Source: Conus ventricosus
Lineage: Eukaryota > Mollusca > Gastropoda > Neogastropoda > Conidae
Reading direction: 5' to 3'
NCBI GenBank assembly: GCA_018398815.1
Contig: CM031607.1
Span: forward strand, 85,382,146 to 85,446,145
DNA length: 64,000 nt
In this document: piece by piece, positions 1 through 12,000 of the stretch
Layout of the letters: each line of letters starts with the position of its first letter
How positions within the stretch are numbered: the first letter of the stretch is position 1
The notes under the pieces: generated by a model
What the model saw: the letters and a program-made list of their open reading frames with translations, nothing else
Database searches by the model: none
What the model was told of the DNA's origin: nothing
Program-made: the position numbers and the translations under genes

Positions 1-370
1 GCATGCATGAATACACATGGCAGTCTCCATCCAAAGCCAGTCTAACATACATGAATACACATGGCAATCTTTATCCTAAGTCAGTCTATGTCAGCATCAT
101 TCTGATGTATGTCACGTTGGTGGCAATCTTCAATGTGGATAAGGGAAGGAATAGAGGGGATTGCAGTCACACACCCCTTGGCCCACTGGGCTCCATCAGC
201 ACATGTGCACAGACAATCAGGCAGTCATTCACCACTAGTAGGAGTGGACACTGGCATGTTCAGCAAGACAAACAACAACAGATAACACCAACACAGAGAC
301 ACAGTGCAGACAGCAAAGAGCACCAGACTGTCAGACTAAAAGCCAGGGAAAGGAGTGGATCATGGCACAG
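1..370. other. No gene recognised
   Basis: Ordinary mixed-composition sequence. The first 80 bases hold two near copies of a short segment reading catgaatacacatggcar. I see no coding exon with recognisable domains. A frame is open across 3-413 on the plus strand, but it runs straight into the minisatellite and has no family resemblance. Confidence 0.5.
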
Positions 371-775
371 GTGGGCAATGACAAAAGTGGGTGACACCAC
401 AGGTGGGCAATGACAAAAGTGGGTGACACCACAGGTGGGCCATGACAAAAGTGGGTGACACCACAGGTGCGCCAATGACACAAGTGGGTGACACCACAGG
501 TGGGCCATGGCACAAGTGGGTGAAACCACAGGTGGGCCATGGCACAAGTGGGCGACACCACAGGTGGGCCATGGCACAAGTGGGTGGCTCCACTGGTGGG
601 CCATGGCACAAGTGGGTGACGCCACAGGTGGGCAATGGCACAAGTGGGTGACACCACAGGTGGGCAATGGCACAAGTGGGTGACACCACAGGTGGGCAAT
701 GGCACAAGTGGGTGACACCACAGGTGGGCAATGGCACAAGTGGGTGACACTATAGGTGGGCAATGGCACAAGTGG
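371..775. repeat. 32-bp minisatellite, about 12.6 copies
   Basis: The unit begins gtgggcaatgrcamaagtgg and recurs at 371, 403 and 435 and onward, so the period is exactly 32 bp. Copies differ by a few substitutions, and the 3' half is more uniform than the 5' half. Because 32 is not a multiple of three and the unit lacks stops on the minus strand, all three minus frames are open for more than 120 codons, repeating every 96 bp. These apparent His/Cys/Pro-rich proteins are side effects of the repeat, not genes. Confidence 0.95.
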
Positions 776-1214
776 ACTACTTACACACTGCTGCCCACTG
801 GGGCAGAAGCAGAGACAGAGGCTGGAGGTGAGGACTCCTTGCTTGCTGCCTGGAACATTGTGTTCCCCTCCCCTCCCAAAGCCTCAAGAAGCCTTCACAC
901 AATGCTGGCCTACCCATACCTGCACAGGTGCAAAAGGGCGGCTGTTGACAGGCACACATGCACAAAGACACACAACACATACGCACACACACGCATGCAA
1001 AGAAGACAGACAGAGAGAGAGATTCTGATAATTAAAAAAAAAAATGACCCAGGTTGCTGTTTCCTCATCTGGTTTTCTGTTCCCCAAGAAAAAGAAAGCA
1101 TTACTGTTAAGAATGCCTTAAAATTAAAGCATACAGGGGTCATTCTAAAAACAAACCTAATTGCCTTGGTATACGTGTGACACAGGTGCTCAAAGATCAG
1201 TCACAAAATAACAG
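776..1214. other. No gene recognised
   Basis: Sequence between the minisatellite and the RNase H LINE. It contains short CA-rich stretches near 960-1000 and an A-run near 1035. Nothing supports an exon. Confidence 0.5.
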
Positions 1215-2046
1215 GGGCATGTTAGATAAGATAATGTTGCTTATAGCCCAGCCGACCGCAAAGGGCCACATCAGGGCTGTCACCACGTTAAAATCAACTC
1301 ACAGTCATTTAAAAAAAAAACAAAAAAAAAAACCTTTCACACATCTCGTTAAATGACATCGTCTACAAACGCACCAGAAACTTTGTTAAAAAATCTTTCT
1401 GCCGTAAAATCTTAAATCAGATGAAAAATGTTAATCTCTCTCAAAACTCAAGGATCACATCAGGCGGGACATCCCTGAACAGGATCTTCATGGACTCCGC
1501 TGTAAAATGTTTGTGTCTCACATCGTGCAAGTCCCAACACTCTAAAAGAACATGTTCATTGTGAGTGGCGCATGACATGGAATGCACCACGGAGCTTCTT
1601 CACTCTTTAAAAGGTAAGAATGGGTAAAATACGAATGGCGGTGTGCAGCCGGCACAGAACCGTTTCCTCTTTACGACCACCGACGTAGATGGGAGGAAGT
1701 CCTTAAGGTTTGGACGGAACTGAAAGAGTTTGTTATTCGTCTGTGTGTTCCAATCCTCCTGCCAGAGGTCTCTCACATAATCGTTAATTTTGGGTTTCAC
1801 ATCTGAGCAGGGGATATAAGTGTTGGACAGTTTCTCTCTTGTGGCGTTCTTGGCTAAACGATCAACCATTTCGTTCCCGCCGATGCCAACATGACCAGGA
1901 ACCCAAGCAAGAGTAATGTTGTAACCGTCCGCCTCCAACTTGCTAAAAGTTCAAAAAAAAGTAAAAGTTCTGGATGCTGAAGGTTGCGGCCAGCTATGGC
2001 CTCCAAAGCTGACAGCGAATCCGACAGAACCAGAACACGGGCATGT
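1215..2046 (-). mobile_element. 5'-truncated RNase H-bearing LINE copy with 8-bp target-site duplication
   Basis: The copy runs on the minus strand from about 2038 to 1223 and is flanked by the direct repeat gggcatgt at 1215-1222 and 2039-2046. The 5' end is truncated inside the RNase H domain. The 3' end closes with a short segment containing ggtcggctgggctataagc (minus strand) and a degenerate TTATC-type tail, not poly-A. Non-poly-A tails of this kind are usual for I/Nimb-like LINEs. The last 51 bases are identical to an insertion at 6972-7023. The clade (I/Nimb-like) is inferred from the RNase H domain and tail style. Confidence 0.75.
1412..2038 (-). pseudogene. LINE ORF2 C-terminus: RNase H domain and C-terminal CCHC-like knuckle
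   Basis: The minus strand encodes the end of an RNase H domain. The SDSLSALEAIAG block lies near 2000, followed by WVPGHVGIGGNEMVDRLAKNA at about 1840-1910, which is the conserved GHxGxxGNExxDxxAK signature. A downstream block near 1540-1600 has the pattern C-x2-C, LT, N-x-F, typical of the C-terminal zinc knuckle of these LINEs, and the frame stops at 1412-1414. The reading frame breaks at an A-run around 1952-1959 and again near 1610-1640, so the copy is dead. The protein would have been the RNA-degrading and C-terminal part of a reverse transcriptase polyprotein. An exapted host RNase H gene is very unlikely given the flanking duplication and frameshifts. Confidence 0.8.
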
Positions 2047-2331
2047 CATTCAATGTGTGCTTAAGCATCTGCATATTTCACACACACACACACACACATG
2101 CAGACAAGAAGAAAAGAGAAAAAGAAAAAAAAAAAAAAATCTATACTGATTTTATAAAGAATTCGAAAGCACACAAGTCCTGGACGATTGCCCTTTCCCA
2201 CAAGTCAGTTTCTTAACAACCACATGTAAACAATAAACCATAACACTACTCAATGATTCTTTAAAAGACAAAAGAGGAACGTAAGAATGTAACCCATGTG
2301 GTTTTTCATACTTTTGTTTGCATAACAGCCT
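2047..2331. other. Short CA repeat and A-run, no gene
   Basis: A (CA)10 tract lies at 2079-2098, followed by an A-rich stretch near 2125-2139. The rest is unremarkable. Confidence 0.6.
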
Positions 2332-2392
2332 TAGGGAATACGAGTCTTTTAAGTACCATATAGGGAATACGAGTCTTTTAAGTACCATATAG
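2332..2392. repeat. 29-bp exact tandem duplication
   Basis: The 29-bp unit starting tagggaatacgagtctttta occurs at 2332-2360 and again at 2361-2389. It sits directly before the 49-bp minisatellite. Confidence 0.9.
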
Positions 2393-2815
2393 CACCGTGA
2401 TCAGTATCAAGATCAGTCATCGCCTCATTAGTATCATACAACACCATGATCAGTATCAAGATCAGTCATCGCCTCGTTAGTATCATACACCACCATGATC
2501 AGTATCAAGATCAGTCATCGCCTCGTTAGTATCATACAACACCATGATCAGTATCAAGATCAGTCATCGCCTCGTTAGTATCATACAACACCATGATCAG
2601 TATCAAGATCAGTCATCGCCTCGTTAGTATCATACAACACCATGATCAGTATCAAGATCAGTCATCGCCTCGTTAGTATCATACAACACCATGATCAGTA
2701 TCAAGATCAGTCATCGCCTCGTTAGTATCATACACCACCATGATCAGAATCAAGATCAGTCATCACCTCGTTAGTACCATAAAACACCATGATCAGAATC
2801 AAGATCAGTCGTCAC
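2391..2815. repeat. 49-bp minisatellite, about 8.6 copies
   Basis: The unit contains catgatcagtatcaagatca followed by gtcatcgcctcgttagtatc. The landmark gcctcgttag recurs at 2471 and 2520, giving a 49-bp period. Central copies are nearly identical and edge copies are more diverged, as expected for unequal exchange or slippage. Confidence 0.95.
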
Positions 2816-3130
2816 TTCAGTCTGATATGTTATAAAAAAAAAGAAAGAAAGAATACGAAAGAAAGAAAGAAAATAAATCCTTTTTTAGTTTTGTAATTTT
2901 GTTTCCAAATACAATATTCCGACAGGTACAAGATTTTTTTTCCATTCCATTTGAAAAAGGAAAAAAAAAAGAAAAGAAAAAAAATGAAAAAGAAAAAAAA
3001 TCCTTTTCTGAATTTGTAACTTTTTTTCAAATATATATATATTCTGCCTGGTGCAAGATTTTTTATCAATATTTTTTTTTATCTATTCCATTTGAAATTT
3101 TGAAAAAAAAAAAAACCAGAATCTGATGAA
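2816..3130. repeat. A/T homopolymer-rich low-complexity tract
   Basis: Alternating A-rich and T-rich blocks with GAAA motifs. Two blocks (around 2860-2960 and 2985-3080) look like diverged copies of each other: both contain ccttttyt, gaattttgtaa-like, and caagatttttt elements. The Lys- or Phe-rich open frames here are compositional. Confidence 0.75.
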
Positions 3131-4300
3131 AATGTCTTTCATTACAGAATCTTAACAAGGCAAATTAATTAGGGTATGCACAAACAAAAGATACTTTGTT
3201 GTTGGAACATTACAAACTCCAATGATTTTTACTGGGTATGCTTCACAAAGAAGTTGAGAAAAATCACAGCACAAAAGGACCACATGTCTACAAATGAATG
3301 AGCACATGTCTACAAATAAGAATCCACATGTCAAGTTACATTTGACACATATTTTGCTTCTTAAGCTTGTGACCGATGTTTTGGGGTTGTTTTTTTTTCA
3401 TGGTGGCTATTTACGCTACAGTGTACGCTCAATTCATAATAATCATATTCAGAAAGCACTTAACTTGAGAGAGCACACCTGGCAGAGAACGTCTCACAGC
3501 ATTTACACTGTAACTCACATTCCCTGCTAATCTCAAGAGCCAGTGTGCTCATTAGGATCACATGCACAAAGAGTGCATCATGGCAGCATCCACAAGATAA
3601 CAAGTGTTTCTGTAATCTATGTTAGTGTGATGGTGTGGAGGGGTAAGGGGTGTGCTGGTGAAGACAGGCAGATGGTGATAAATGCAGGAACCTAGGGACA
3701 GATGCTAGTCAAGAAGACACAGAGGACGAAGCAGAGTTTTTCTTCTTTTATTCTCCTTCCATAAGCAGCTCAGACCAGGAACACTGCCATGGGAGCACTC
3801 TCTCTCTCTCTCACACTCAGCATACTGACCACACTCTCTGCCTCCCACGCCAGTAGCTCACACCATGGAACACTCCTGGGAGCACTCACTCTCACACTCA
3901 GCGCCCTGAGCACTCTCTGTGTCCCCGGGGCACTCTCTCGGGACGCACTAGGGAACACTCTTCACACTCACACAGCGCCCCAGATATATACAGGTTACCG
4001 GACCGCAAAGCAGACAACACAGCGCTGCACTCAAAATGGGCCTCGCGAGACAGGAAATGACAAAATTTGTGCTATCTGTCACAGCTTCTGTGTTGTCTAG
4101 CTCGCTGCCCGTTCAAAGTATTCCTATTTGATATCTATGAAAACCTCAGAACCCAAGGAATAAAATGCAGTAAGTCACATTTGACAACTTTGTAGCTGTG
4201 TAAAGTTATTAATGATTAAAGTCCGAGAGTGAACCCACTTTAATGTGTTTGCGTCACATTTTCCTCTATTTCGATGAAAAATACCAAACAGCAAATAATG
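3131..4300. other. No gene recognised; CACTCTC-rich stretch at 3,790-3,970
   Basis: Mostly unique-looking sequence. Between about 3,790 and 3,970 the motif gcactctct or cacactcagc recurs irregularly, giving a degenerate short repeat and an artificial Ser/Leu/Thr-rich frame. No recognisable domain was found. Confidence 0.5.
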
Positions 4301-4913
4301 TAATGAATGAATTATGAATAACTCATGAACAAAATATATCATCTATAACAGGTGACCAAGAAATGTACTGTTAGCACCCGGCTACATCAGTAATTCTTAA
4401 GTAAACAATCTAAGGGACCTAAATATACCCAATATTGTTCCTTCTTCTCATTATTCTGTTGAGCATTTCTTCTTTTTCTTAATTTTTTTTTTATAATTTC
4501 CTTCAAAGTACAACATAAATATGACCATTTTTCAATGTATCATACACTTATGAAGGTTTTTTTTTAATGCACAAACATATATACGTATAGCAAAACCATA
4601 AGGCAGAAAACCATTTAATAATTCTAAACATTCAAACAGAAACAGCTCACTTTTATACACATACAAATATACCAAACAAACAATAAAACAGACATTGAGA
4701 CAAGCAAGCTGCAGTAGAGAGAAAATAATATATAAATAAAAAAAATTTTAAAAAGAAAAAAAGTTCACTGCACAAACCTCCCCTGGTTGGTTCCTGCCCC
4801 CGTGCATACGAAAGCAAAAGTACACAGGGGCTTAAGACAGAGGAGAAAAATGTGCCGTGAAGATAAACTTTGCAGGTTAGGGCCTCTTCCTCAACCAAGA
4901 AGAAGCAGACCTG

Positions 4914-4954
<41 letters not shown>

Positions 4955-5289
4955 GAGAGAGAGAGAGTCTGTAGTTGTTTACAAGTAACCATTCATATGC
5001 ATCAATATAGGGGAATGCAAAAATTTCAAAATAAACCTTGGTATCCCCACCATTGTTCACAGAATTGAGAATATGTATCCTCTAGTGAATGCATAAATTT
5101 AAGGTCAGAATATCTGCATTTCATAACACAAAGGAAACCTTGCACACTGGGTACACCCTTTGCCGTGTAAGATTTAAACATTATATATATAGAATTTTGC
5201 AGTTAATAAAATGTAATTAAGCCCAAAATCTGTTTTAACACCCATCTTTATATCCAAACAAAATCAGTTCTTCTGACAGAGCTAATTTT
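4301..5289 (-). other. Probable 3' UTR of the older Tx1-like LINE, with a GA repeat
   Basis: This stretch lies downstream, in minus orientation, of the ORF2 pseudogene that ends near 5290. It carries a (GA)n/(GACA)n tract at about 4,915-4,968. A short block near 4,305 (aatgaattatgaata) is shared with the 3' UTR of the inserted LINE near 8,055, which suggests both are related LINE 3' ends. The exact 3' boundary and poly-A tail are not clear. T-runs at about 4,481-4,490 and 4,556-4,564 are candidates. Confidence 0.35.
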
Positions 5290-7866
5290 TCAATGTTCAC
5301 ATTTTGTAGTCAGAACATGCATTAGATCATGCCAGAAGCTCTGTACACTTGTACATTTCCATAACAGATGTTGGATGGTTTGAATTTCTTCCTGGCAAAA
5401 AATACAAATTGGGTCTTCACCAAACTTGCAGTCGAATAAATATTTTCTTGTTGGCAAAAGACAATGTAATATATGCAGCTGAAACCATTTCAGTTTTGTG
5501 TCATGAAAAATTTTACAATGTTTAAAAATCTTGAACCAATTCAAATTTTCAAAACTAAGGTTCCATTTTAGAACCGCTGCAGGCAACACATCAGATTTCA
5601 AAAGCAGTCCCTGTATGCTCTTGCTTCCTTCTTTTACAGTTTTCCAAATGTTCGTTTCTATGACCCGATATCTATCTACCAACTGAATATTACATTTCTG
5701 TTGATGCTCAGTGACAGTGTTAATACCAGTATATAAAAGAAAGTTCTGTTAATGTTTGGATAAAGATCTTGGAATTCACGAAACATACTGAATCTGTTAT
5801 CAGCAACACTGTATAACTGGTGAATAAACAAGATATTCTCATAAACCCCATTCCTTTACAAAAACAACATGTCTGGCTTTAATTATGTGTTTGTTGTAGT
5901 GAATGCGTTCAGCCAGGAACTCTGCAGGGCTCAGGGGAAGGCATTTTGCATACATACAAACGCTTGAAATGTTTTAGTACATCTGTCCAAATTAGGTTAT
6001 TACATGACCTCAAACAAACATGCACATATTCCTCTCCTAGTTTTGGCAGGTTCACAAAGTTGGGAAATAATGCACATATAAACCTTTGTAAGCTTCCCTC
6101 AAAATTAAGTCTTTTAACCATGACAATTTCAATAAAGCAATATAAGCATGCAAATCAGAGGAGAGAGATCTCTCTTGCTCCACCTCCCTAATAGTCTTTT
6201 AATGTTAAGTAACTTTCCATGGAAATTTACTTCAATCATCCTATTGAAGTCTAGACAAAATTGAATGCCCAAAATCTTAAAAATCCCGGGTTCCAGCAAA
6301 AGTTCTCGTCACGCATATATACCTTGTGGTCGAGTTTTTCTTACTTCCAAACCAAACTACTTTAGTTTTTTTCATTATTGATTTTTAGACATGATATCTG
6401 TGCAAAACTTTTCAACACCTTAATAGCTTCTTTAAAGGACTTTTTGTGCCATCTAGACAGATATTTGTATCATCAGTGAATTGCGACAGGAGGACCCCTG
6501 CTCCCTCACCTGAATTCCTTTTATATCATCATGCTGTCTAATTAAGACAGACAAGACCTCTGCACCAATTAAGTTTAAATATGATGAGCATGGATCCCCC
6601 TGCCGCACTCCACATCTGATAGGGAACCAACTGGAGTACTGTCCATTAACGGACACACAAGTTATGTTTTTATAAAAAAATATAGAAGTCTATTTAATAA
6701 TGTCTGGGCCAAAGTTGACGAAGTTTAATGCCTTTTTGAAAAAGGACCAAGCAAGAGAATCGAACGCTTTCTCAAAATTAATGTCAAGAAGTAAACCAGA
6801 AATACGCTCCTCAGAATACTGAAGAACATCATAGATTTTTCTAATAATTTCACCTATATAGCGCCCTGCCATAAAGCCCTTCTGATCTTCATGAATAATT
6901 TTTGGTAAAAATCATTTTATATGCGATTGGCTATTGAGGCAGAGAGAATTCTGTATGCTGTATTCAAGAGAGAGATAATGTTGCTTATAGCCCAGCCGAC
7001 CGCAAAGGGCCACATCAGGGCTGATTCAAGAGAAAAATAGGTCTCCAGTTCCTTAAGTGTTGTTTTGGCTTCACATCTTTTGGTATACAAATAATAATGC
7101 CCTGTCTCTGTGTGGATGACATACATTGCTTATCAAATCCCTCATTTAGAGACCTGACAAGAAATGAGCCAATATCAATGAAGAAAAATTTACAGAACTC
7201 TACTGTGAAACCATCAGATCCATGGCTCTTGTTATTTTTCACGTTCTTTAGTGTTACTCCTACTTCACAGTAAGTTAGTGGGCCCTCTAACTGGATGCTT
7301 TCTTCTTGAGTTAATTTATTTGTCTCCTCAATATGTGTCCAAGATCAACATTTTTCATTAATTGAACTGAATACAACTGCTGATAGAATCTTTCGACTTC
7401 TTTAAGAACTGCATTTTGATCAGATATTATTTCACCATAATTATTCTCCAGATAACTCATTTAGCGATCAATAGAATTTCTGTTTTCCAGGCTACAAGAG
7501 TACTGACTAGGCTTCTCACCCTCCTGAATCTATTTTATCCTTGATCTAAATATCATGCCTTCTACTTTCTTTTCGCATATTTCTTGTAGCTGCACTTTGG
7601 ATTGCTCTAGTTCCTCCAAGTAATCTTTATTAACATTTACACTTAGACTTTTAATTTTGCTTCCAGTTCTTTTCAAGTTCTGTTTCCATTTTCTTTTTGA
7701 AGCATGAGTATGATATTGTTTTTTTCTCTAATTTTCAGAAGCATTTAAAAAAAAATTACTGATCTGAAATAGAGAACTGAACCATATCATTTGGTACCTC
7801 ATTAATATTTTCAAGGTTGTAGACTGGCAGAGCATATTCTTTTTTAATTCTAGTATTACATTTTTT
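5290..7866 (-). pseudogene. Tx1/L1-like LINE ORF2, 3' part: reverse transcriptase and C-terminal domain (older copy)
   Basis: Read on the minus strand, the linker after the endonuclease starts at the 7,866 junction. It is followed by the RT N-terminal block (KNNKSHGSDGFTVEF near 7,200-7,240, then NWRPIFLLN near 7,030). Next come the palm block FEKAFDS near 6,765, the GVRQGDP block near 6,600, an FTDD box at about 6,471-6,480 where FADD is usual, and a C-terminal CxFC...H...C zinc-finger-like block near 5,320-5,400. The usual catalytic Asp just before FEKAFDS appears as Asn. Several frameshifts, plus the stop brought in by the 52-bp insertion at 6972-7023, make it non-functional. Its 5' half is at 14,863-15,732, separated by the inserted ~7 kb LINE. 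The family call rests on these blocks and the clade (Tx1-like within L1) is an inference. Confidence 0.85.
6962..7033 (-). mobile_element. 52-bp LINE tail insertion with 10-bp target-site duplication
   Basis: Bases 6972-7023 match, over 51 of 52 positions, the 3' end of the RNase H LINE at 1229-1279. They are bracketed by the direct repeat attcaagaga at 6962-6971 and 7024-7033. The insertion falls right after the FLLN codons of the host RT N-terminal block, adds 62 bp (a frameshift) and supplies an immediate stop. It is an extremely 5'-truncated retrotransposition event, or a SINE sharing that tail. Confidence 0.85.
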
Positions 7867-7897
7867 TTTTTTTTGATTTTTTTTTTTTTTTTTTTTT
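7867..7897 (-). other. Poly-A tail of inserted LINE (T-runs on plus strand)
   Basis: T-runs broken by one GA mark the 3' end of the minus-strand LINE, directly abutting its target-site duplication. T residues at 7,861-7,866 are shared between tail and duplication, so the exact junction is ambiguous by a few bases. Confidence 0.8.
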
Positions 7898-8464
7898 AAA
7901 TGTTTTATTCCTCCTCTCTCATCCCTCCATTTACAGTTCCTTCACTTTCTTCCCTTCTTCACGCACTCATCCTTCGACATGAATTTAACAAACAATTTGA
8001 CATAGCATGTCCAGTACATGTACGAATGTAAGGCTGCATAGTTATAAACAATAAATGAATTATGAATAGTAAATATACAATTGTTACAATCTGGCAATTT
8101 TCTTTGTGTTTTACTCAGTTTGAATGAGTGGGGAAAAAAAAAAAAAAAAAAAAAAAAGTAGTAGTTGCAAGGAGGTTTGTTTTTCATTTCAGTTACAAAC
8201 AAACTGACAAACACAGAACATTATAGTGACAAAACAGTAATACTAGGTACTATGAATTTGAGAAAATAACATGCACCCACACAATGAAACACACACACAC
8301 ACACACACACACATACGTATGTACACATATGCACACACATGAAATATATGACTATACATACACACACCTGCATACACATACATATACATACACATATACA
8401 TAATGCAAAACACATACCAATACATATACAAATGCACGACTACAACACAGAGGCGAAAGGACAC

Positions 8465-8514
<50 letters not shown>

Positions 8515-9046
8515 AAAGGATACAGGAGAGAGTTGTTAGTTGATTATCATAGATGATACAGCATATATATAAATACATGATACTCTTATCGCTAGTATCG
8601 GTTGAAGTTGATCTATACATAGTAAAGTTTTTGTGTAGTAAGTTACGTGGAGTGAAACAAGTTAGAGTATGATGAGACCTCTTCGGAATGCTCAAGGTAG
8701 GTTTCTACAACTTCCTCTTTTCTTTTCTTGTCTTCTTTCACGGCATGCCACACACAGCTTGTATAATATTGATAGGAATCGACTAAATACTGTAACATAG
8801 TATAAATATTGAAAACAGATTGCATGATTGATAATAACCAAACAGAGAAATACAAAAAATTTTGAAAAAGAGTAATAAAATAAAATTCTTTGACAGCAGC
8901 CATAGGGCTCTATCCAGTTTTGTTAATAAAAAGAAACCGTATTCAAAGATCAATAAAAAAGTGTGGAATAAGGCAGCCAACTTTCTTCAAATTCTCTATA
9001 TGTGTTGTTCAAAAACGATACATATTTTTCTGATTCCAATCTGTTT
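7898..9046 (-). other. 3' UTR of inserted LINE with A24 and CA repeats
   Basis: Non-coding sequence between the ORF2 end and the poly-A tail. It contains an A24 run at 8,134-8,157, (CA)n at 8,289-8,312, CA/TA-rich DNA to 8,435 and (CA)n at about 8,460-8,511. Assignment to the element follows from the flanking duplication. Alternatively, some of this could be a later insertion. Confidence 0.5.
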
Positions 9047-12000
9047 CTAAGAAATGTTATGAACAACTGGACATTTGGGTGTGTATTTTGCAATTTTGTC
9101 TTGTATATATAAAATTAGCCAGAAGCAGATAAAATCTAGAGGCTTATCTGTTGTAATATTTTGTTTTACTCCGAACAAAACTAATTCTTTATCAATTTGA
9201 AGGTAATCACAATGTGGACATTTTTCCTTAAGCAAATGTTCAAAACCGATCCAAATCTGTTGACAATAGCACAATCATACAACATGTGTGAAATGCATTG
9301 CTCATCCATATTACAAAAGTTGCAAACAGGGGAATCAATAATTTTAATCCTGAACAAATATCTCTGAGTGGGGAGTAGTCTATGTAATAGTCTGGTTTGA
9401 AAACCATCTGAGCTGTACATTTTTGGGTAGTTTTATAATAATGTGAAAAAATATGCTTCCAGCTCAGAGTTTCAAACAAGTTGTTCCATTTTTTGACTGC
9501 TGTTGGGAATAGCATCATTTCCATTTAAAATGGTCTGCACATGTTTATTGCCCTTATAAATAAAGGACCATGTCATCGAGTCTAAAGTTTTGTATCTGTT
9601 GGTTAGAACTACATTTAACTTTTGACAATATGTTCGGACTGCGTCGACAATACCTTCATACAATATAAAATTGGTTCTAATACCTGGGTACTTAAGCAGA
9701 AATTGGTTATATGTCAAAAACCCTGACCATTATCATTAATTATATTTTTTACATAGAAAATGTCATAGTCCACCATTCTCGCACCCAAACACCCTTCGTC
9801 CCCGTATAATATTAATGTTGTAATGAATACATTCAGACATGAATTCATGCACAGAAGATACACAACATTTGTACATAGTTTTTTGTAATTTTTTTACAAC
9901 ATCCTTCCAGAATGGGTTTCCAACATTTTCAATAATAATATTAGCATATTCGGCTCCAAAATGTTTTAAATGTCCTAACCTAGGAAACATATCAAGGGTA
10001 AAATCCTTCCACTCAGAATCAGAGTTCAGTCTCCTTAACCAAGATATCTTCATAGAAGACAAAAAGTTTCCAACATTCAGCATCTTCAATCCACCTTCAA
10101 AGTACTGTTTTTCAACCACAGACCTTTTGATTTTGCCTTGTTTGCCATTCCACAAAAACATGTACAGTTCTTTTTCTAAAGATTTCAAAAATAGTTTGGT
10201 GGGTCAGCAAATTAATTAATAAATAGATAATTTTTGAAAACACAAAGGGTTTTTTAATAACAGTTATTTTTCCATACGGGGTAATCTGTCTTTTTTTCCA
10301 AGACCTAAGACGCGTCTGATTGAAAAAAGTTTGTCCTCGTAGTTTAGTTGTACAATAGTGTCAGTGTTGGTGGAAAAGTAATGCCTAAAACCTTAAAAGT
10401 GCCTGGGTCCCAAACAAAATTTCTTATCACGCATATATTGCATGCCAGAATTTTTCTGCTACCTATCCAAACAACTTGGGGTTTTGTCATAATTTATTTT
10501 TAGACCAGAAATATGTGCAAATCTTGTAAGGGTATGTATTGCTTCAATAAATGACTTTTCTGATCCATCAAGGCACAATGTTGTGTCATCAGCAAATTGG
10601 GATAGTAAGTTTACTTTATTTTTAATTTTAATTCCTTTAATGTTCACATTACGGCGGATCATGAGAGACAATATTTCCGCACAGATTAAATACAAATAAG
10701 GTGAGGCAGGATCCCCCTGTCTGATTTCCTCTTTCTATTGAAAACCAAGGAGTGTATTGGCCATTGACCGAGATACGGGTAGAAATTTGGTTATAAAAAG
10801 TCATTATCCATTTAATAATGTCTGGGCCAAATTTAAAAAAATGTAAGCATTTTAGTAGAAAGGACCAAGACACACTGTCAAACGCCTTTTCAAAATCTAC
10901 TAATAATAACATGCCTGGAATATTTTTTTTTTCAGTGTACAACAATGTATCGTAGAGTAACCTGATATTTTCGCCAATGAAACAGCCCTTTAGAAAACCT
11001 TTTTGGCTTTCATGAATAACACTTGGTAAAACTCTCTCGAGACGGTGAGCAATACAAGCTGAAGCGATTTTGTATGTAGTATTCAAAAGGGAAATAGGCG
11101 CCAGTTTTTTAATAAATCGTTTAGGTTTCCCTTCTTTAGGGATACATATTATAGTTCCTTGCCCTGGGTTATTGACATTTGACCTTTGTCAAAACCTCGT
11201 TGATAGAACGCACAAGGAAAGAGCCAATATCAATAAAGAAAAACTTAAAAAATTCAACAGTAAAGCCATCAGGTCCTGGACTTTTAAAGTTTTTCATATT
11301 TTTCAAAGCACAAGCAGCTTCCTGAAATGTTTATCAAGCCTTCGATAGATTCACTCTCCTCATTAGATAGAACTGGTGCATCAGGGAGTTCATCAGTAAT
11401 GTTAACATCGTTTACCTCTCTAAAGCAATATAAATTTTCATAGAAGCATTTTGTATCATTAAGAACATTTTTTGATCTGAAATTATTGTTCCATTTTCTT
11501 TTTCGAGAAAGGGTATAGACTTGTCTAGGTAGTTACGGTTTTCAAGATTACAGAAATATTTACTAACCTTTTCAACCCTGATGGATCCAGCGAACCCTCG
11601 AACGCATTGCCATACCTTGAATCCTGTGATCCCTAATTTTCCTGTAACTGTGTTTTTAAGTTTTCTAAAACTGGAATATCTTCCTCATGCAAATCACGTT
11701 CAAGATTACTTATTCTTTTTTCAAGGTTGAGTTCTTGCTGGGTTTCCTTTCTTTTTTTGTAAGTGCTATAAGATATTGTTTTCCCCCCAATTTCTAATAA
11801 CAGGGTTTCAAAAAAAAGTTGATCATTGATCTCAAAGGAGATATTTTCGTTAGGAATATTTTCATGTTGTCTAAATTGTAAGGTAATAGTGCATACTGTT
11901 TTTTCACCTCATTGATGATTCTTTTTATTTCTGAAATAAATTTTTTTTTCTTTAAGCAAACTATTATTAAATTTCCAGAAAGGCCTATCACGTTTAAGCT

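Noticed and set aside
2391..2815. Possible CRISPR-like repeat-spacer pattern
   Set aside because: The whole 49-bp unit repeats and no variable spacers exist.
3770..4100. Ser/Thr/Leu-rich frame with TLSILTTLSAS blocks
   Set aside because: Produced by irregular CACTCTC repeats; no start context or homologue.
7867..7897. T-runs as an RNA polymerase III terminator
   Set aside because: They are better explained as the poly-A tail of the minus-strand LINE, adjacent to its target-site duplication.
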